From: Pisaster brevispinus
Taxonomy: Eukaryota > Echinodermata > Asteroidea > Forcipulatida > Asteriidae
Reading direction: 5' to 3'
Length of the DNA: 64,000 nucleotides
Assembly (NCBI GenBank): GCA_023634235.1
Contig: JAMKCF010000081.1
Coordinates: forward strand, 343,985 to 407,984
Shown here: in pieces, positions 23,330-33,665 of the stretch
How positions within the stretch are numbered: position 1 is the first letter of the stretch
Layout: every line of letters starts with the position of its first letter
Position numbers and translations under genes: made by a program
The notes under the pieces: generated by a model
What the model was told of the DNA's origin: nothing
What the model saw: the letters and a program-made list of their open reading frames with translations, nothing else
Database searches by the model: none

Positions 23330-23544
23330 AGGGCCTTGTCACACGAGGCAACTTTTACAGGCAACTTGGAGGCAACCAACTGTAGTGCACTGTACAGGAC
23401 CACTTTGGTAGCACACGAGTCATTTTTAAAACAATGTCTTATGATCCCCAAGAAAAATTGTGAACATTGAAATGTGAATGTCTTTTCTTCATGGAGATTG
23501 CCTGGAACTGGTTGCCTGTAAATTGCCTCGTGTGACATGGCCTT
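23330..23544. mobile_element. MITE with about 45-bp inverted ends
   Basis: The left end AGGGCCTTGTCACACGAGGC continues into AACTTTTACAGGCAACTTGG. The right end, reverse-complemented, is AAGGCCATGTCACACGAGGC then AATTTACAGGCAACCAGTTC. At 215 bp with no ORF, it is a non-autonomous DNA transposon. No clear target duplication; superfamily not assigned. Confidence 0.8.
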
Positions 23545-23823
23545 AACAACGCAACATCCCACACATGACGTCAAGGAGTTGTTATTTTGACGCATGCCAT
23601 CAGTGGTAGAGGTATAGCTAGTTTTTCAAAACCTTGAGATTGGGGCGTAATATTTTGATCAAAAAATATGAAAATTCAGAAGAGTAACGGTATTTTTAAA
23701 ATTACAATTAAATTATAAACAAACACATTATAAACACATTTTAATAGCATTACCGTTAAGAATTACTTGCTCGAGTAGCTGTTTAATAATATTAGAACAA
23801 AAACAGAATAGTTCATTCGCAGT

Positions 23824-24496
23824 TTGCATGAGCGAATGGCCCTACATTTGCAAGACTGTCTAGGACATGGTAAGGTCCCATGTTGGATGACTGAGGCAAG
23901 AACGGTTCTGATCATGAAGGACATCAAGAAAGGTGCATTAACATTGCTCGTAACTATAGACCAATCGCGTGCTTACCTGTGGTGTATAAACTCTTGACCA
24001 GTATGATTGCAGAAGACCTCTATCGTCATATGGATGACCAGCAGTTGTTTCCAGAGAAGCAGAAAGGCTGAAAGAAGCGGTCCAGAGGTACGAAGGATCA
24101 ACTTATCAATGATAAGGCTGTACTGAAGGACTGCAGGAGCAGAAAGACGAACTTGGCAATGGCGTGGATCGATTACAAGAAGGCGTATGACATGGTATCG
24201 CACACGTGGATAATGGAATGCCTGGATATGGTTGGACTGGCTGATGCAGTAAAGTGTCTTCTAAGTGAGAGCATGAAGACATGGCGAACTAATCTGTTGG
24301 CCAAAAATTGCTAGTCTGGGCAAGGTATGCATAAGAAGAGGGATTTTCCAAGGTGACTCTCTGTCTCCGCTCCTGTTTGTTCTGGCACTGATGCCCCTGT
24401 CGATGATTCTGAGGAAGGTGAGTGCAGGTTATGAAATGAAGAAGGACGGATGTAAGATCAACCATCTGCTTTTTATGGACGATTTGCAAAGAATAA
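23824..24496 (+). pseudogene. Non-LTR reverse transcriptase, 5' part, frameshifted
   Basis: Continuous homology in shifting frames to the reverse transcriptase of the ORF that follows. NYRPIACLPVVYKLL, then a TGA where SRGTKDQL should be preceded by Arg/Cys residues, then [12 protein letters not shown] (motif A Asp), RRGIFQGDSLSPLLF (motif B) and LLFMDDL (catalytic Asp pair). Frame breaks lie near 23934, 24300 and 24490. The start is inside the RT domain, so the element is 5'-truncated, as is usual for target-primed copies. Confidence 0.85.
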
Positions 24497-25906
24497 GTGG
24501 AGATCGATTCTTTGGTACAGACTGTCAGGATTTTCAGCGATGACATCGGGATGCAGTTTGGCCCGGAGAAATGTGCTTCAATGACCATGAAGAGGGGAAA
24601 GAGGGTACATTCCGACGGTATTGTTCTGCCAGATGGTGCACAGATGAGGGCTTTGGGTGAGGAAGAGAGTTATCGGTATCTTGGTGTACTTGAATCGAAC
24701 CATGTCCTTCACGAGGAATCAAAGGTGAGGTTGAGGACAGAGTACATCAGACAGGTAAAGAAATGTTTGAAGTCAAAACTGAACAGGGGGAACATGGTTA
24801 AGGCAAATAACACATGGGCCGTGTCTTTGATGAGGTATAGTGCGGGTATTGTCGAGTGGACTAAGGAAGATCTAGATGTCATGGACAGGAGAATGAGAAA
24901 ACTGATGACCATGAATGGTATGCTTCATCCGCGGGCGAATGTGAGCAGACTTTATCTTCCGAGGTCAGAGGGCGATAGGGGGTTGCTAAGTGTGGCAGAC
25001 AGTGTCAACATCGAGCGCAGGAGCTTACATTGTCATATTAGGAGGACTGAGGAGAACTTGTTGAAAGTTGCGCAGAAGTACACGAAGGCAGGCGAAGTTG
25101 GGCCGAAGGAGTACAAGAGGCAAAGGAAAGAGGAAAGACATCAAGATTGGCGGAACAAACCACTTCATGGCCGGTTCTTGAGATGCATTGAAGGCGTTGC
25201 CAGCAACAAGTCCTGGAATTGGTTAAAGAGCGTAGAACTTAAGAAGGAAACAGAGGGCTTGATTACTGCGGCACAAGACCAGTCTCTAAGGACAAATGTA
25301 ATGAAGGCAAGGATAGAGAAAGCAAACGTCTCTCCTATGTGCAGAATGTGTAATAAGGCAGAGGAGACTGTATTTCATATTGTCAGTGAATGTAGTATGA
25401 TGGCCAAGACGGAGTACAAAGGAAGACACAACAATTTGGCCAAATTGATTCACTGGGATCTGTGTAAAAAGAATGGTGTCCAAGTGACTGCAAAATGGCA
25501 CGAGCATGTTCCGGATAAAGTTGTAGAGACCGACCAGGTCAAGATCCTCTGGGACTTTAACATTCAGACTGATCATGTTATAGAACATAGGCGTCCGGAT
25601 GTTGAAGTCTTAGATAAGACGAAGAAGATGTGTCATCTTATTGACATAGCTGTGCCGGGTGATATAGGGGTCGCTAAGAAGGAGACACAAAAGATCCAAA
25701 AGTACAAAGACCTGGCCAGGGAATTTCGTAAGATTTGGCAGGTGAAGGTGAAAGTAGTCCCTGTGGTGGTTGGAGCACTTGGCACCATTCCGAAAGCACT
25801 TGGGAAACATCTAGAGGAAATAGGGACAAGTGTGAGGGTAGATCTATTACAGAAGGCGACACTTTTGGGAACAGCGAGGATTCTCAGAAAGACCCTTGAA
25901 ATCTAA
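24497..25906 (+). CDS. Non-LTR retrotransposon C-terminal ORF: RT thumb, CCHC, restriction-like endonuclease
   Basis: Open for 469 codons, though the Met start is only the first one after the frame break. It begins at the end of the palm/thumb (FSDDIGMQFGPEKCASM) in phase with the upstream RT pieces. A CX2CX8HX4C zinc motif is at residues 282-299. A restriction-like endonuclease follows, with RRPD at 365-368, a second Asp at 383 (LIDIAVPGD) and a Lys/Tyr-rich KIQKYKDL helix at 399-406. This order (RT, CCHC, REL endonuclease) is that of the R2/R4/NeSL/Hero group of non-LTR elements. The long intact 3' part shows recent insertion, but without its N-terminus it cannot be autonomous. Confidence 0.85.
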   Translation: MEIDSLVQTVRIFSDDIGMQFGPEKCASMTMKRGKRVHSDGIVLPDGAQMRALGEEESYRYLGVLESNHVLHEESKVRLRTEYIRQVKKCLKSKLNRGNMVKANNTWAVSLMRYSAGIVEWTKEDLDVMDRRMRKLMTMNGMLHPRANVSRLYLPRSEGDRGLLSVADSVNIERRSLHCHIRRTEENLLKVAQKYTKAGEVGPKEYKRQRKEERHQDWRNKPLHGRFLRCIEGVASNKSWNWLKSVELKKETEGLITAAQDQSLRTNVMKARIEKANVSPMCRMCNKAEETVFHIVSECSMMAKTEYKGRHNNLAKLIHWDLCKKNGVQVTAKWHEHVPDKVVETDQVKILWDFNIQTDHVIEHRRPDVEVLDKTKKMCHLIDIAVPGDIGVAKKETQKIQKYKDLAREFRKIWQVKVKVVPVVVGALGTIPKALGKHLEEIGTSVRVDLLQKATLLGTARILRKTLEI

Positions 25907-26020
25907 GGCTACGGGACGTAGCCTGACTCGAGGAGTTACCGGCACAAAGGAAAATGTGATCTTTCTTTTGCATGCTGTAATAGAATGAAATAATACTAGT
26001 CATAATAATAACACAGCATT

Positions 26021-26400
26021 TGTATGGCACACTTTCTCTGTGAAACATTCAAAGAATTCTCAGATGTGCTCATAGGCCAATCTGAAAAGATGTGTTTTAA
26101 GAGATTGTTGGAAGTTGGAAATGTCATGTGTGTCTCTTAGATATTTAGGCAGAGAGTTCCAGAGGCGGGGGGCGGGGGGCAATGTTAGAAAAGACCCTCT
26201 CACCATAAGTGGCAAGGGGAGTCCGGGGAACAAACAGCATGCTGCCCGATGACCTCAGACCTGGCACTGACATGCTGGTGCTGAAGCATGCTCTGAAGGT
26301 AGGGAGGGGGCTGAACCTTGAAGTGCTTTGAATGTCAGGAGGTTGTATGCGGGTCTTATATAAAGCTTTACCACACCTGAGGGTGTTTCAAAGCCTGTCC
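26021..26400. repeat. Probable dispersed repeat, family not assigned
   Basis: Begins with ACACAGCATTTGTATGGCAC next to the AATAA tail and carries GAGTTCCAGAGGCGGGGGGC, a type of text often seen in interspersed repeats of marine animals. No coding. Confidence 0.4.
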
Positions 26401-26419
26401 TTTTTTTTTGCTGCAAGGT

Positions 26420-26605
26420 TTGCGGAGCTATATTCCAAACATAAAACCCACTTATTTACATAGCACCATGTAACGGTTTAAAAGGTGGCGCAACCTGCAG
26501 CCAAACATACCCCCGAAAACACCAGGGTAAACCTTTTCTCTTAATGATAAGTGTACTGGGTTCTTTTACACGCATTACACAACACACTGGACATGCTGGA
26601 AGATG
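26420..26605 (-). mobile_element. SINE fragment, inverted
   Basis: On the minus strand, ACGCGTGTAAAAGAACCCAG and the ACGGTGCTATGTAAATAAG-like tail resemble the body and tail of the SINE at 27285-27560. The tRNA-like head is lost or diverged. Confidence 0.55.
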
Positions 26606-26740
26606 GGTATGAGTGCGGTGGGCCACAAATTGATTAAATTATTTTTTTCTACAAGTCTGTGATACAATGACTTTGCCCCCGCTGAAAACAGTGGCCTTCA
26701 AAGATGTACACCCCCCAAAAAAAACAAAACCCTGACTTAC

Positions 26741-26946
26741 CAACTGGTTGAACATAAAGCTTGGGCTTGCCAGGGATATTGAAGTTGATGACATTGTCCA
26801 GCATTGGAATGTCTATACCACGGGCAGCCACATCTGTCACCAGCATGACTTTGGTCTTCTTGCGAGTAAGCCACGTTGATTGTTCTTGCCGCATGATCCA
26901 GGTCACTGTAGGTGTATGTGCAGTTAATACCAGCCATTGTAAGGAT
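26741..26946 (-). pseudogene. DDX54: DDX54 exon (helicase C domain, motifs V-VI), frameshifted
   Basis: The exon runs from CCTCAG to GTAAGT. The first frame reads [20 protein letters not shown] then RTINVA. The second frame reads [20 protein letters not shown] then [18 protein letters not shown], the DDX54 motif V region. Between the frames one base stands where six are expected, so five bases appear deleted. At the exon end the motif VI start, normally His-Arg (HRVG), reads QPVG, losing the Arg-finger context needed for ATP hydrolysis. DDX54 is a nucleolar DEAD-box RNA helicase of ribosome biogenesis. No later DDX54 exon was found below this point. Confidence 0.75.
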
Positions 26947-27284
26947 CTGAGGGGAAAAATGACAGGAATTTATTTTTTTTTATGAAAAACTTGCAAAACT
27001 GCAAAATTTTTTTGGAACTGGACCAAAAAGCGACCAGCGCGAATCAGTATTCATAAATACCTTGGAGAGTTTATTCATTCCGATTGGTCAAGATGTGATC
27101 ACGTGCTAGTTTCACCGCTCTTAAATCACCATTGAATTTGTAGTAGGAAATGTTTAAGACCAGTTGGATGACACAAAAATAGTGGGGAACAAACTTTTCA
27201 GGATGCTGCTTCCCACCTGTGCTCAGACCTTCAGGAACATAATCAGTGGCCGATTGTTTAAGAGGAGGAAGGGGGACAGGAGAA

Positions 27285-27560
27285 GGAGGCGCTAACCGTG
27301 GTGTTTCTGATCAGCAGAGTGTGGATGGGTTCGAGTCCTGGTCCTGACACTTGTGTTCTGAAACAAGACACTTGACCACTGTTGCGGCGTCCTTTAGGAT
27401 GGGACGTAAAGCCGTTGGTCCCGTGTGTTGTGTAATGCAAGTAAAAGAACACAGTGCACTTCTCGAAAAGAGAAGGGGTTCGCCCCGGTGTTCCTGGTTT
27501 GATTGGCTACATATTGCGCCACAGCACCTTGTAAACCATTACACGGTGCTATGTAAAAGA
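27285..27560 (+). mobile_element. tRNA-derived SINE
   Basis: Plus strand has a B-box GGGTTCGAGTCC (near 27330), a conserved body GACACTTGACCACTGTTGC and GGGACGTAAAGCCGTTGGTC, then AAGAACACAGTGCACTTCTC and a tail with CACGGTGCTATGTAAAAGAG. Typical SINE2-type element of marine invertebrates. A decayed relative is at 56290-56530. Confidence 0.75.
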
Positions 27561-27749
27561 GTAGGTCTCATACTTCAGAAACGTAGCTACACGTACCTTG
27601 CAGGAAAATACGGAATGTTGAAGTGCCTTAAGCGTCACTGAGTGACTGATGGAAATTTGCCTAATTTTCTAGAAGTTCTCTAAAAAACAAAAACGGCAAA
27701 CAACTGTCTCTACACACTGTGGTTTTCCAACTTTTTTGCACCATTTTTA

Positions 27750-27905
27750 TTCAGGTTCCCATTTACACGCCTGGGCTAAGAGAAGCAACTATGGTTAAGT
27801 ACCTTGCTTAAGGACACAAGTGCCATGACTGGGAATCAAACCCACACTCTGACAACCCCAGAACTGCTCTAGAGCCCTCGGTCAAGACAAGCCACTACCG
27901 ATAGA
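27750..27905 (-). mobile_element. SINE fragment, same superfamily, inverted
   Basis: On the minus strand GTGGGTTTGATTCCCAGTCA carries a B-box, followed by CACTTGTGTCCTTAAGCAAG and a GTACTTAACCATAGTTGC body, parallel to the element at 27285. Confidence 0.65.
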
Positions 27906-27974
27906 GGGAGGGCTAGTTTGACCTCGCAGTGCTCATATTTCATTCAGTGTTTGCGGTGTACAGTGATTCCTCAC

Positions 27975-28105
27975 CTCTTTCACATATTCCACATGGTGTT
28001 TGGTTGCCATGAAGACGACGGTCAGATCGTCTGGTTTGACCACCTCCCGTAGAAGGTACAGCAGGGTGGCTATCTTATCAGACTGTCTCAGAAGAAGAAG
28101 GAGCT
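27975..28105 (-). pseudogene. DDX54: DDX54 exon (start of helicase C domain), one base short
   Basis: The exon lies between TTTCAG and GTGAGG. It reads SDKIATLLYLLREVVKPDDL then TVVFMATKHHVEYVKE, a clear DDX54 match (the VVF.ATKHH segment is motif IV). The upstream exon ends in phase 0, and from the acceptor the phase-0 frame reads SSFFF then TGA. The downstream part is in the next frame. Family members have about one residue more here, so a single missing base just before the RQSDK segment explains everything. A second AG two bases inside could restore frame by splicing, giving a residue run LLLLL instead of SSFFF. Confidence 0.75.
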
Positions 28106-28139
28106 CTGAAAGGATCAAATGAGGTCATGTTAATGAGCG

Positions 28140-28440
28140 GCATGGGTGGCTAGTGCGGAGAGCGCTCGCCTCTCACCAGTGTGGCCCTGGTTTGATTACA
28201 GGCTAAGGCCAATGACTGGAGTTGTGCGATGGTTCTCTCCTATGACACCAAGGGTTTTTCTCTGGGCCCAGTTTTCTTCCTTCCAGAAAATTCTAACACT
28301 TTCAATCTCTGGCTGTGCTTCCTGGTCATTTTATAGGTCCATGTAGCAGGCTGCCAAAGGGTGCATATGCGTACCTGGGGCTCGAACACGTTGTAGACGC
28401 GTCTTTCGCAAATCAGCTTATCAGCTGCGAGTGAAGATGA
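28140..28440 (+). mobile_element. tRNA-like SINE
   Basis: The plus strand has an A-box-like GTGGCTAGTGCGGAGAGCGC and a B-box-like GGTTTGATTACAGG, followed by GTGCGATGGTTCTCTCC and a non-coding body. Related but inverted sequence occurs at 48400-48515. Confidence 0.6.
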
Positions 28441-28454
28441 TTAGCCCCCCAAAT

Positions 28455-28640
28455 TAGTATAACATGTTGTAATAGACCTTATACATATGACGTTATTTGA
28501 GTGGGGCCCCTCACCTACATGTAGAGGTCAAAAGCACGTTGCTCATTGGCCAGTCATGTGTGCCGCACGTACAAATCTGTACATTTTCCATTGTTTCATC
28601 ATCGGCTTACCGCTAAGAAGGCGGCTGGATTACGTCAATT
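28455..28640. mobile_element. MITE-like repeat, copy 1 (related to 37450-37640)
   Basis: Shares TAGAGGTCAAA, TTCCATTGTTTC(A/G)TCATCGG, TTACC and GGCGGCTG with 37490-37620. This copy keeps the AATAGACCTTATAC left end. The other keeps the mirror right end GCAAAAGGTCTATT, so the family has inverted ends. Confidence 0.6.
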
Positions 28641-28647
28641 CATAAGA

Positions 28648-28812
28648 GCCCAATTTCATAAAACTTGTAATGTAAAAACTTCCCAAGCACAAAAAAATAA
28701 TGCTTAGCAAAAACTGGTTACAAGCAAAAATTCCATAAAGTTTATATTGTTTTGACTGGTGCCCCACTCATTTTTTGCTAAGCATAGAAAGTTGCTATAT
28801 AAAATTGGGCCA
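28648..28812. mobile_element. Palindromic MITE of the GCCCAATTTCATA family
   Basis: Left CCCAATTTCATAAAACTTGT and right TATATAAAATTGGGCC are inverted ends, with internal TGCTTAGCAAAAACTGGTTA and TTTTTGCTAAGCA. It belongs to the same family as the near-perfect copy at 56110-56287. Confidence 0.7.
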
Positions 28813-28899
28813 AGGTCTTTAAAGAAGAAGTTCAAGATTCGAGGTTCATTTATTTGAAACCATGCCAGAAACAACGAGGACTACACCTTTTAAAAATAC

Positions 28900-29330
28900 T
28901 GCAACTGGGTTTTTCAATGTGACATCCTGTGTTGAATGCATCTACTCAGTACACATTCAACCCTCTTACTGTTTGACCATTTATCATCATTATCCACTAT
29001 AGTTTGGAATGATAGATGCAGCAAGCCTGCCTGTAATATGTCTGATATCATGTGATGAAAGCAAACACAGAACACAGAACACAGAACACAGAACACAGTC
29101 AACCCTTCTACTCTTGGACCATTTAATACCATCCGCTGTAGTTTTGAATGATAGATATGTCAGCCTGCATTTTGAAATCATGTGGTACACAAATGTACAC
29201 AGTTGGTTCAGTGCAGAGGTGTGCCACCGTACACTACATAACCCAAGCAGTTGAATGGTTGTAAAATGGTCAGTAGGCTTGCTAAAAATGATACCAACAG
29301 AGGAAGAACAAACAGTCGTGTTAGTGCAAA
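28900..29330. repeat. Repeat with (GAACACA)n and GACCATTTA units
   Basis: Direct units containing ACCATTTA, CCACTATAGTTTGGAATG or CCGCTGTAGTTTTGAATG, and TGATAGAT occur near 28975, 29120, 29630 and 32945. A short AACACAGAACACAGAACACA microsatellite lies at 29063-29098. These units also flank the transposon at 29742-32941. Confidence 0.65.
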
Positions 29331-29487
29331 AACTAAAAGAGCATTTACGTTATACGTGAGTTTGAATTGTCAAAACGTTGTACCTTGCTTAAAGTAACCC
29401 AAATGTACACACAATACAAGTACACACTAAGATATAACGATTTTTGCACTGAGCACTTTTGCCCCAAGACACAAATGATTTTCATAC

Positions 29488-29578
29488 CTTGAGTTGATCT
29501 GACATCTTCGTCTCCATGTCAAGCCGTATGAGGGTTGGGTCGTTCAGTCCAGTCTTGTCAAACTCAACAAAACTTTTG
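29488..29578 (-). CDS. DDX54: DDX54 exon (linker between the RecA domains)
   Basis: 91-bp exon from AATCAG to GTATGA. It reads KSFVEFDKTGLNDPTLIRLD then METKMSDQLK, matching the DDX54 segment after motif III (SATLPK.LVEF...LIRLD..TK). Open, phase 0 at its end. The exon expected upstream, with motifs Q, I, II and III, is not in the window. The DNA on that side is the transposon 29742-32941. Confidence 0.8.
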
Positions 29579-29764
29579 CTGATTTTCTTTATAATGAAAA
29601 CCTACTACACACTGAAGGTAAAATGTCATCCATTGTGGTTTGGAATGATAAATAAACTACACCAGCCTGAATTATGATATCATGCAATGAATGGTTGTAC
29701 ACAGTACACAGTCAACCCTCCTACTGTCTGACCATTTTGATCCCAGATAGCATCACTACATAGG

Positions 29765-30310
29765 ACAAACGTTGGGCCAACGAAACACTTTCATTGGACC
29801 AACATTGGCTGTCAACAATGGCCCAACGTACTTTTGCTCATCGGTCTTATGTTGGGCCAATGAAAAAGTTGACCCAACGTTGGCCCAACGTAAACATTGG
29901 CCCAACATTGGGCCAGTGTTCTGCCCATGTATGTTAAAACATTGAACCAATATTGGGCCAACACAGTCGAACATTCGACCAACGTTGCGCCCAACATTCT
30001 GCCAACAGAAAAGTTTTGTTGGGCTGACGTTGGCTGTCAACATTGGCCCAACATACTTTTGCTCATCGGAGTTACGTTGGGCCAATGTTAAAGTTGGGCC
30101 AACGTTGGCCCAACGTAAACATGGGCTTAACATTGTCCAACGTAGAACCAATGAAAGGTTTATGTTGGGCCAATGTTAATTACCAAATATACTTTTGCTC
30201 ATCGGCGTTACGTTGGGCCATCGTTAATGTTGGCCCAACATCGGCCCCACTAATAACCTTTATGTTGGCTCTACATTGCCCCACCGTTGGGCCAACGTAT
30301 CGTTATTCAA
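29765..30310. repeat. Self-complementary minisatellite (GGCCAACGTTGGCC)
   Basis: Dense variants of TTGGGCCAACGTTGGCCCAA and CCAACATTGGCC, alternating with TTTTGCTCATCGG spacers (near 29832, 30058, 30192). Because each core is its own reverse complement, both strands read alike, giving spurious ORFs on both strands. A further small cluster is at 30755-30790. Confidence 0.85.
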
Positions 30311-31309
30311 AAATATTGACTTCGAGTGGATCTTTCTGTACATGTAGTGAATGACCTTTGCTAAGTAATTAGTGTCTGTAAAAATCTACCTATAAGTTAT
30401 GTTAATTACATGTAAGTTATGTTACCAATAACTAAATACATTCTACACTTACTACAACCTACACAGGCCTACACGTCCTTCTGCACTGCATGTTTTGTAT
30501 TTAATGTCCAAGATCCATAGACTTTCCAGTCATGGTTTACACCTTTTTTAATTCAAACTGTTTACTTTTTAATTTACATGTTTGATTTACAAATGTTTGT
30601 TTGTACTTTGATGCTCATATTTTCTTACACACGAATTACACACAAAAGCACAACAATTTGCCTTGGATAACTAAAATCACCTAAATTGTTGTGATATTAT
30701 CAAAGAAAAATCACACACATCTAAGCCCCGCCAAAAAATTTGCATTTATGTCAATGTTGGCCCAACGTTGGCTCAATGTTGGCTCAACATTTAGCGTGAT
30801 TGTCTAATGATATAACTGAGTACTGACTTCTTCGTGTATTTTCAGGATGAATGGCATTTGACTGTCAACCTATAAACAAACCTTCAGCAAACTTGTCCTA
30901 TAACTAACAAGCAAACTGCTATTTGTAAAGACAGTTGATCTATTTTATGCCCAGATAGACTTAACCACATTTCGGTCATAACCACTGACGCATATTGTCA
31001 AGGTTTGATTCTTGTTATAAATGGTTGACAACTTAACATCAAGACCGCCGACCTAAAGCCAACATATAACTGCTGCAATATATCAACACAACTCCAACGT
31101 TTTCCATTTGAAATCTTTGTCGGATTACAAAAACCCCCAACAACAAAAAATCAAACTAGCAAACCAACACCAACAACAGTGTATCAACGTTTTGGTTTGC
31201 AATGGTGCCCCAAAAATGATTGGCAATCGATATAAAACAACGCCGAATTGTGCCTATCAATCTCCAATATGGTTCAACGAAGTTGTCCTTAAATTACCAT
31301 TACTGATGT

Positions 31310-32810
31310 GCCGACGTCATAAAACCAATGTGCTAATGCCGACCTAGAGCCAACATTGGTTCTACGTCGGAAACCAACAGAGTGCCGATATTGCTGTCCC
31401 ACAAATAACCAACATTGGCTCAACATTGAGAGCCGATGTAAAACCAATGTGGTAATGCCGACCTAGACCCAACATTGGTCCTACGTCGGAAACCAACACA
31501 ATGCCGATATTGCTGTCCCACAAATAACCAACATTGTCTCAACATTGAGTGCCGACAAAAAACCAATGTGGTAATGCCGACCTAGACCCAACATTGGTTC
31601 TACGTCGGAAACCAACACAATGCCGATATTGCTGTCCCACAAATAACCAACATTGTCTCAACATTGAGTGCCGACAAAAAACCAATGTGGTAATGCCAAC
31701 CTACATGTAGAGCCAACATTGGTTCTACGTCGGAAACCAACACAATGCCGATATTGCTGTCCCACAAATAACCAACATTGTCTCAACATTGAGTGCCGAC
31801 AAAAAACCAATGTGGTAATGCCGACCTAGAGCCAACATTGGTTCTACATCGGAAACCAACACAGTGCCGATATTGCTGTCCTACAAATAACCAACATTGG
31901 CTAAACATTGAGTGCCGAAAAAAAACCAATGTGCTAATGCCGACCTAGAGCCAACATTGGTTCTACGTCGGAAACCAACAGAGTGCCGATATTGCTGTCC
32001 CACAAATAACCAACATTGGTTTCAACATTGAGAACCGATGTAAAACCAATGTGGTAATGCCGACCTAGAGCCAACATTGGTCCTACGACGGAAACCAACA
32101 CAGTGCCGATATTGCTGTCCCACAAATAACCAACATTGGTTTCAACATTGAGAGCCGATGTAAAACCAATGTGGTAATGCCGACCTAGAGCCAACATTGG
32201 TCCTACGTCGGAAACCAACACAATGCCGATATTGCTGTCCCACAAATAACCAACATTGTCTCAACATTGAGTGCCGACAAAAAACCAATGTGGTAATGCC
32301 GACCTAGAGCCAACATTGGTTCTACGTCGAAAACCAACACAATGCCGATATTGCTGTCCCACAAATAACCAACATTGTCTCAACATTGAGTGCCGACAAA
32401 AAACCAATGTGGTAATGCCGACCTAGAGACAACATTGCTCCTACGTCGGAAACCAACACAATGCCGATATTGCTGTCCCACAAATAACCAACATTGGCTC
32501 AACATTGAGTGCCGACTAAAAACCAATGTGGTAATGCCGACCTAGAGCCAACATTGGTTCTACGTCGGAAACCAACACAGTGCCGATATTGCTGTCCTAC
32601 AAATAACCAACATTGGCTAAACATTGAGTGCCGAAAAAAAACCAATGTGCTAATGCCAACCTAGAGCCAACATTGGTCCTATGTCAGAAACCAACACAGT
32701 GCCGATATTGCTGCCCCATTATCAACCAATGTTGGCTCAACATTGATCGCCAATGTAAAACCAATGTGATTCTGCCGACCTACAGCCAACGTCGGCCCAA
32801 TGTCAGAAAC
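31310..32810 (+). repeat. Tandem array of about 119-bp units, about 12 copies
   Basis: TGCCGATATTGCTG recurs at about 31383, 31502, 31621, 31747, 31865, 31985, 32104, 32224, 32343, 32462, 32580 and 32699. Each unit carries the palindromic cores CCAACATTGG and ACCAATGT and the segment CTACGTCGGAAACCAACA. The right edge is more diverged (32750-32930). Confidence 0.95.
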
Positions 32811-33029
32811 AAACATAATGCCAACGCCGATCATGGCGACATAGTGCCAATGTGGGGCCAACGCCAAAAGCTGACACAATACCAACGCCAACGGTGCCGA
32901 CCAAATACCAACGTTGGCCCTATGTATGAATGTTATCTGGGATACCATCCACTGCGGTTTGGAAAGATAGATGCACTACATGTATGCCAGCCTCCAGCAT
33001 GATATCATGTGATGAACTCATTTACAATA

Positions 33030-33296
33030 ATTTGGGGCTGAACAAAGACAAATTGACTAGGGGCTCAGGCCTTGAACCTGTGACCTCTGAATTAATGTGT
33101 CGGCGCTCGACCAACTGAGCTACGTAGCCCTGATATTGGTGGTCTCCCTATTTTGACAATATCTTTGTTCAGGGGTGCCAGTCAGAGGCCATTCAACCTG
33201 TAACTGCCGTAAAGCCAGGGATCACACCCAGATTTCAATACAACCTTGGAAGCTGCAGGAGAGGGATCACCTTAAGGGGATGACTAACCTTTCTCT
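33030..33296 (-). mobile_element. tRNA-headed SINE, copy 1
   Basis: Minus strand: about 160 bp of leader (CCCTGGCTTTACGGCAG...GAACAAAGATATTGTC), GGGAGACCACCAATATC, then a tRNA-like part with A-box TAGCTCAGTTGGTCGAGCG and B-box GGTTCAAGGCC, then the tail TCAATTTGTCTTTGTTCAGC. Related copies are at 34235-34497 and 47598-47740. Confidence 0.8.
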
Positions 33297-33357
33297 GGAT
33301 TGGTGTTGGAATCTTGTAACCTTTCTTCATAATTCCGTTAAACACTGGATTACTTAA

Positions 33358-33505
33358 ACCTACAAAGACACAGATCAGCTCAAACAATTAATATTTGACC
33401 TCTTATCACAAAATGTGGATAAGACCCCAACTGAATATGTTGCTACAGCTACGGCTGCGACTGTTGCTAAGGATTCAACATCATCACAGTACAAATACAG
33501 AGACA
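33358..33505 (+). CDS. Possible exon or coding relic, plus strand, unidentified
   Basis: After a TAA, 49 open codons read [20 protein letters not shown] then [20 protein letters not shown], up to GACAG|GTTTT. The composition looks protein-like and it would be the only host coding signal on the plus strand. There is no acceptor and the donor is weak, so it may be chance or a captured gene fragment. Family not recognised. Confidence 0.25.
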
Positions 33506-33665
33506 GGTTTTTTTTTTAAATTTCTAAGCAAATAGACACTGTGTTCAGCTGAAAATTTCACATGTAACTTTTATTGTATCTTTTGTTAAAATGTTGCCTG
33601 TAAATTAGCATTACGATGACAAAAACCAATCAGCGACCCTACATTTAAAGAAAGAAATGTCTCAC

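Larger units (their letters stand above)
23824..26020 (+). mobile_element. 5'-truncated REL-endonuclease non-LTR retrotransposon
   Basis: Whole insertion from the truncated RT to a 3' end with a short 3' UTR and an AATAATACTAGTCATAATAA-like tail near 25990-26015. The palindromic GGCTACGGGACGTAGCC lies just after the stop (25907-25923) and could form a hairpin at the 3' end. It inserted between DDX54 and CTR9 fragments in the opposite orientation. Confidence 0.8.
29742..32941. mobile_element. 3.2-kb DNA transposon with inverted ends and internal palindromic minisatellites
   Basis: Left end CCCAGATAGCATCACTACAT then AGGACAAACGTTGG. Right end, reverse-complemented, CCCAGATAACATTCATACAT then AGGGCCAACGTTGG, so the inverted ends span about 40 bp. 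An AT dinucleotide lies directly outside on both sides (29740-29741, 32942-32943). The flanking repeat unit has an empty relative at 29112-29135 (GGACCATTTAATACCATCC), consistent with insertion at AT. The interior has no transposase-like ORF and is mostly palindromic repeat arrays, so it is non-autonomous. AT target duplications would suit the ISL2EU type, but I do not assign it. Confidence 0.75.

Noticed and set aside
29756..30354. Overlapping open frames on both strands rich in Trp, Ala, Asn, Val, Gly and Pro
   Set aside because: They come from self-complementary GGCCAACGTTGGCC repeats, which read similarly in both directions. No start context or splice signal.
31934..33002. Open frames in the 119-bp array (repeated LALGRHYHIGFTS on minus, NANLEPTLVLCQ on plus)
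   Set aside because: The unit length is close to a multiple of three, so frames stay open by chance; they stop at unit variants and have no family resemblance.
33050..33125. tRNA gene on the minus strand
   Set aside because: A- and B-box are present, but the cloverleaf is incomplete and the segment is part of a repeated SINE with shared flanks and tail.
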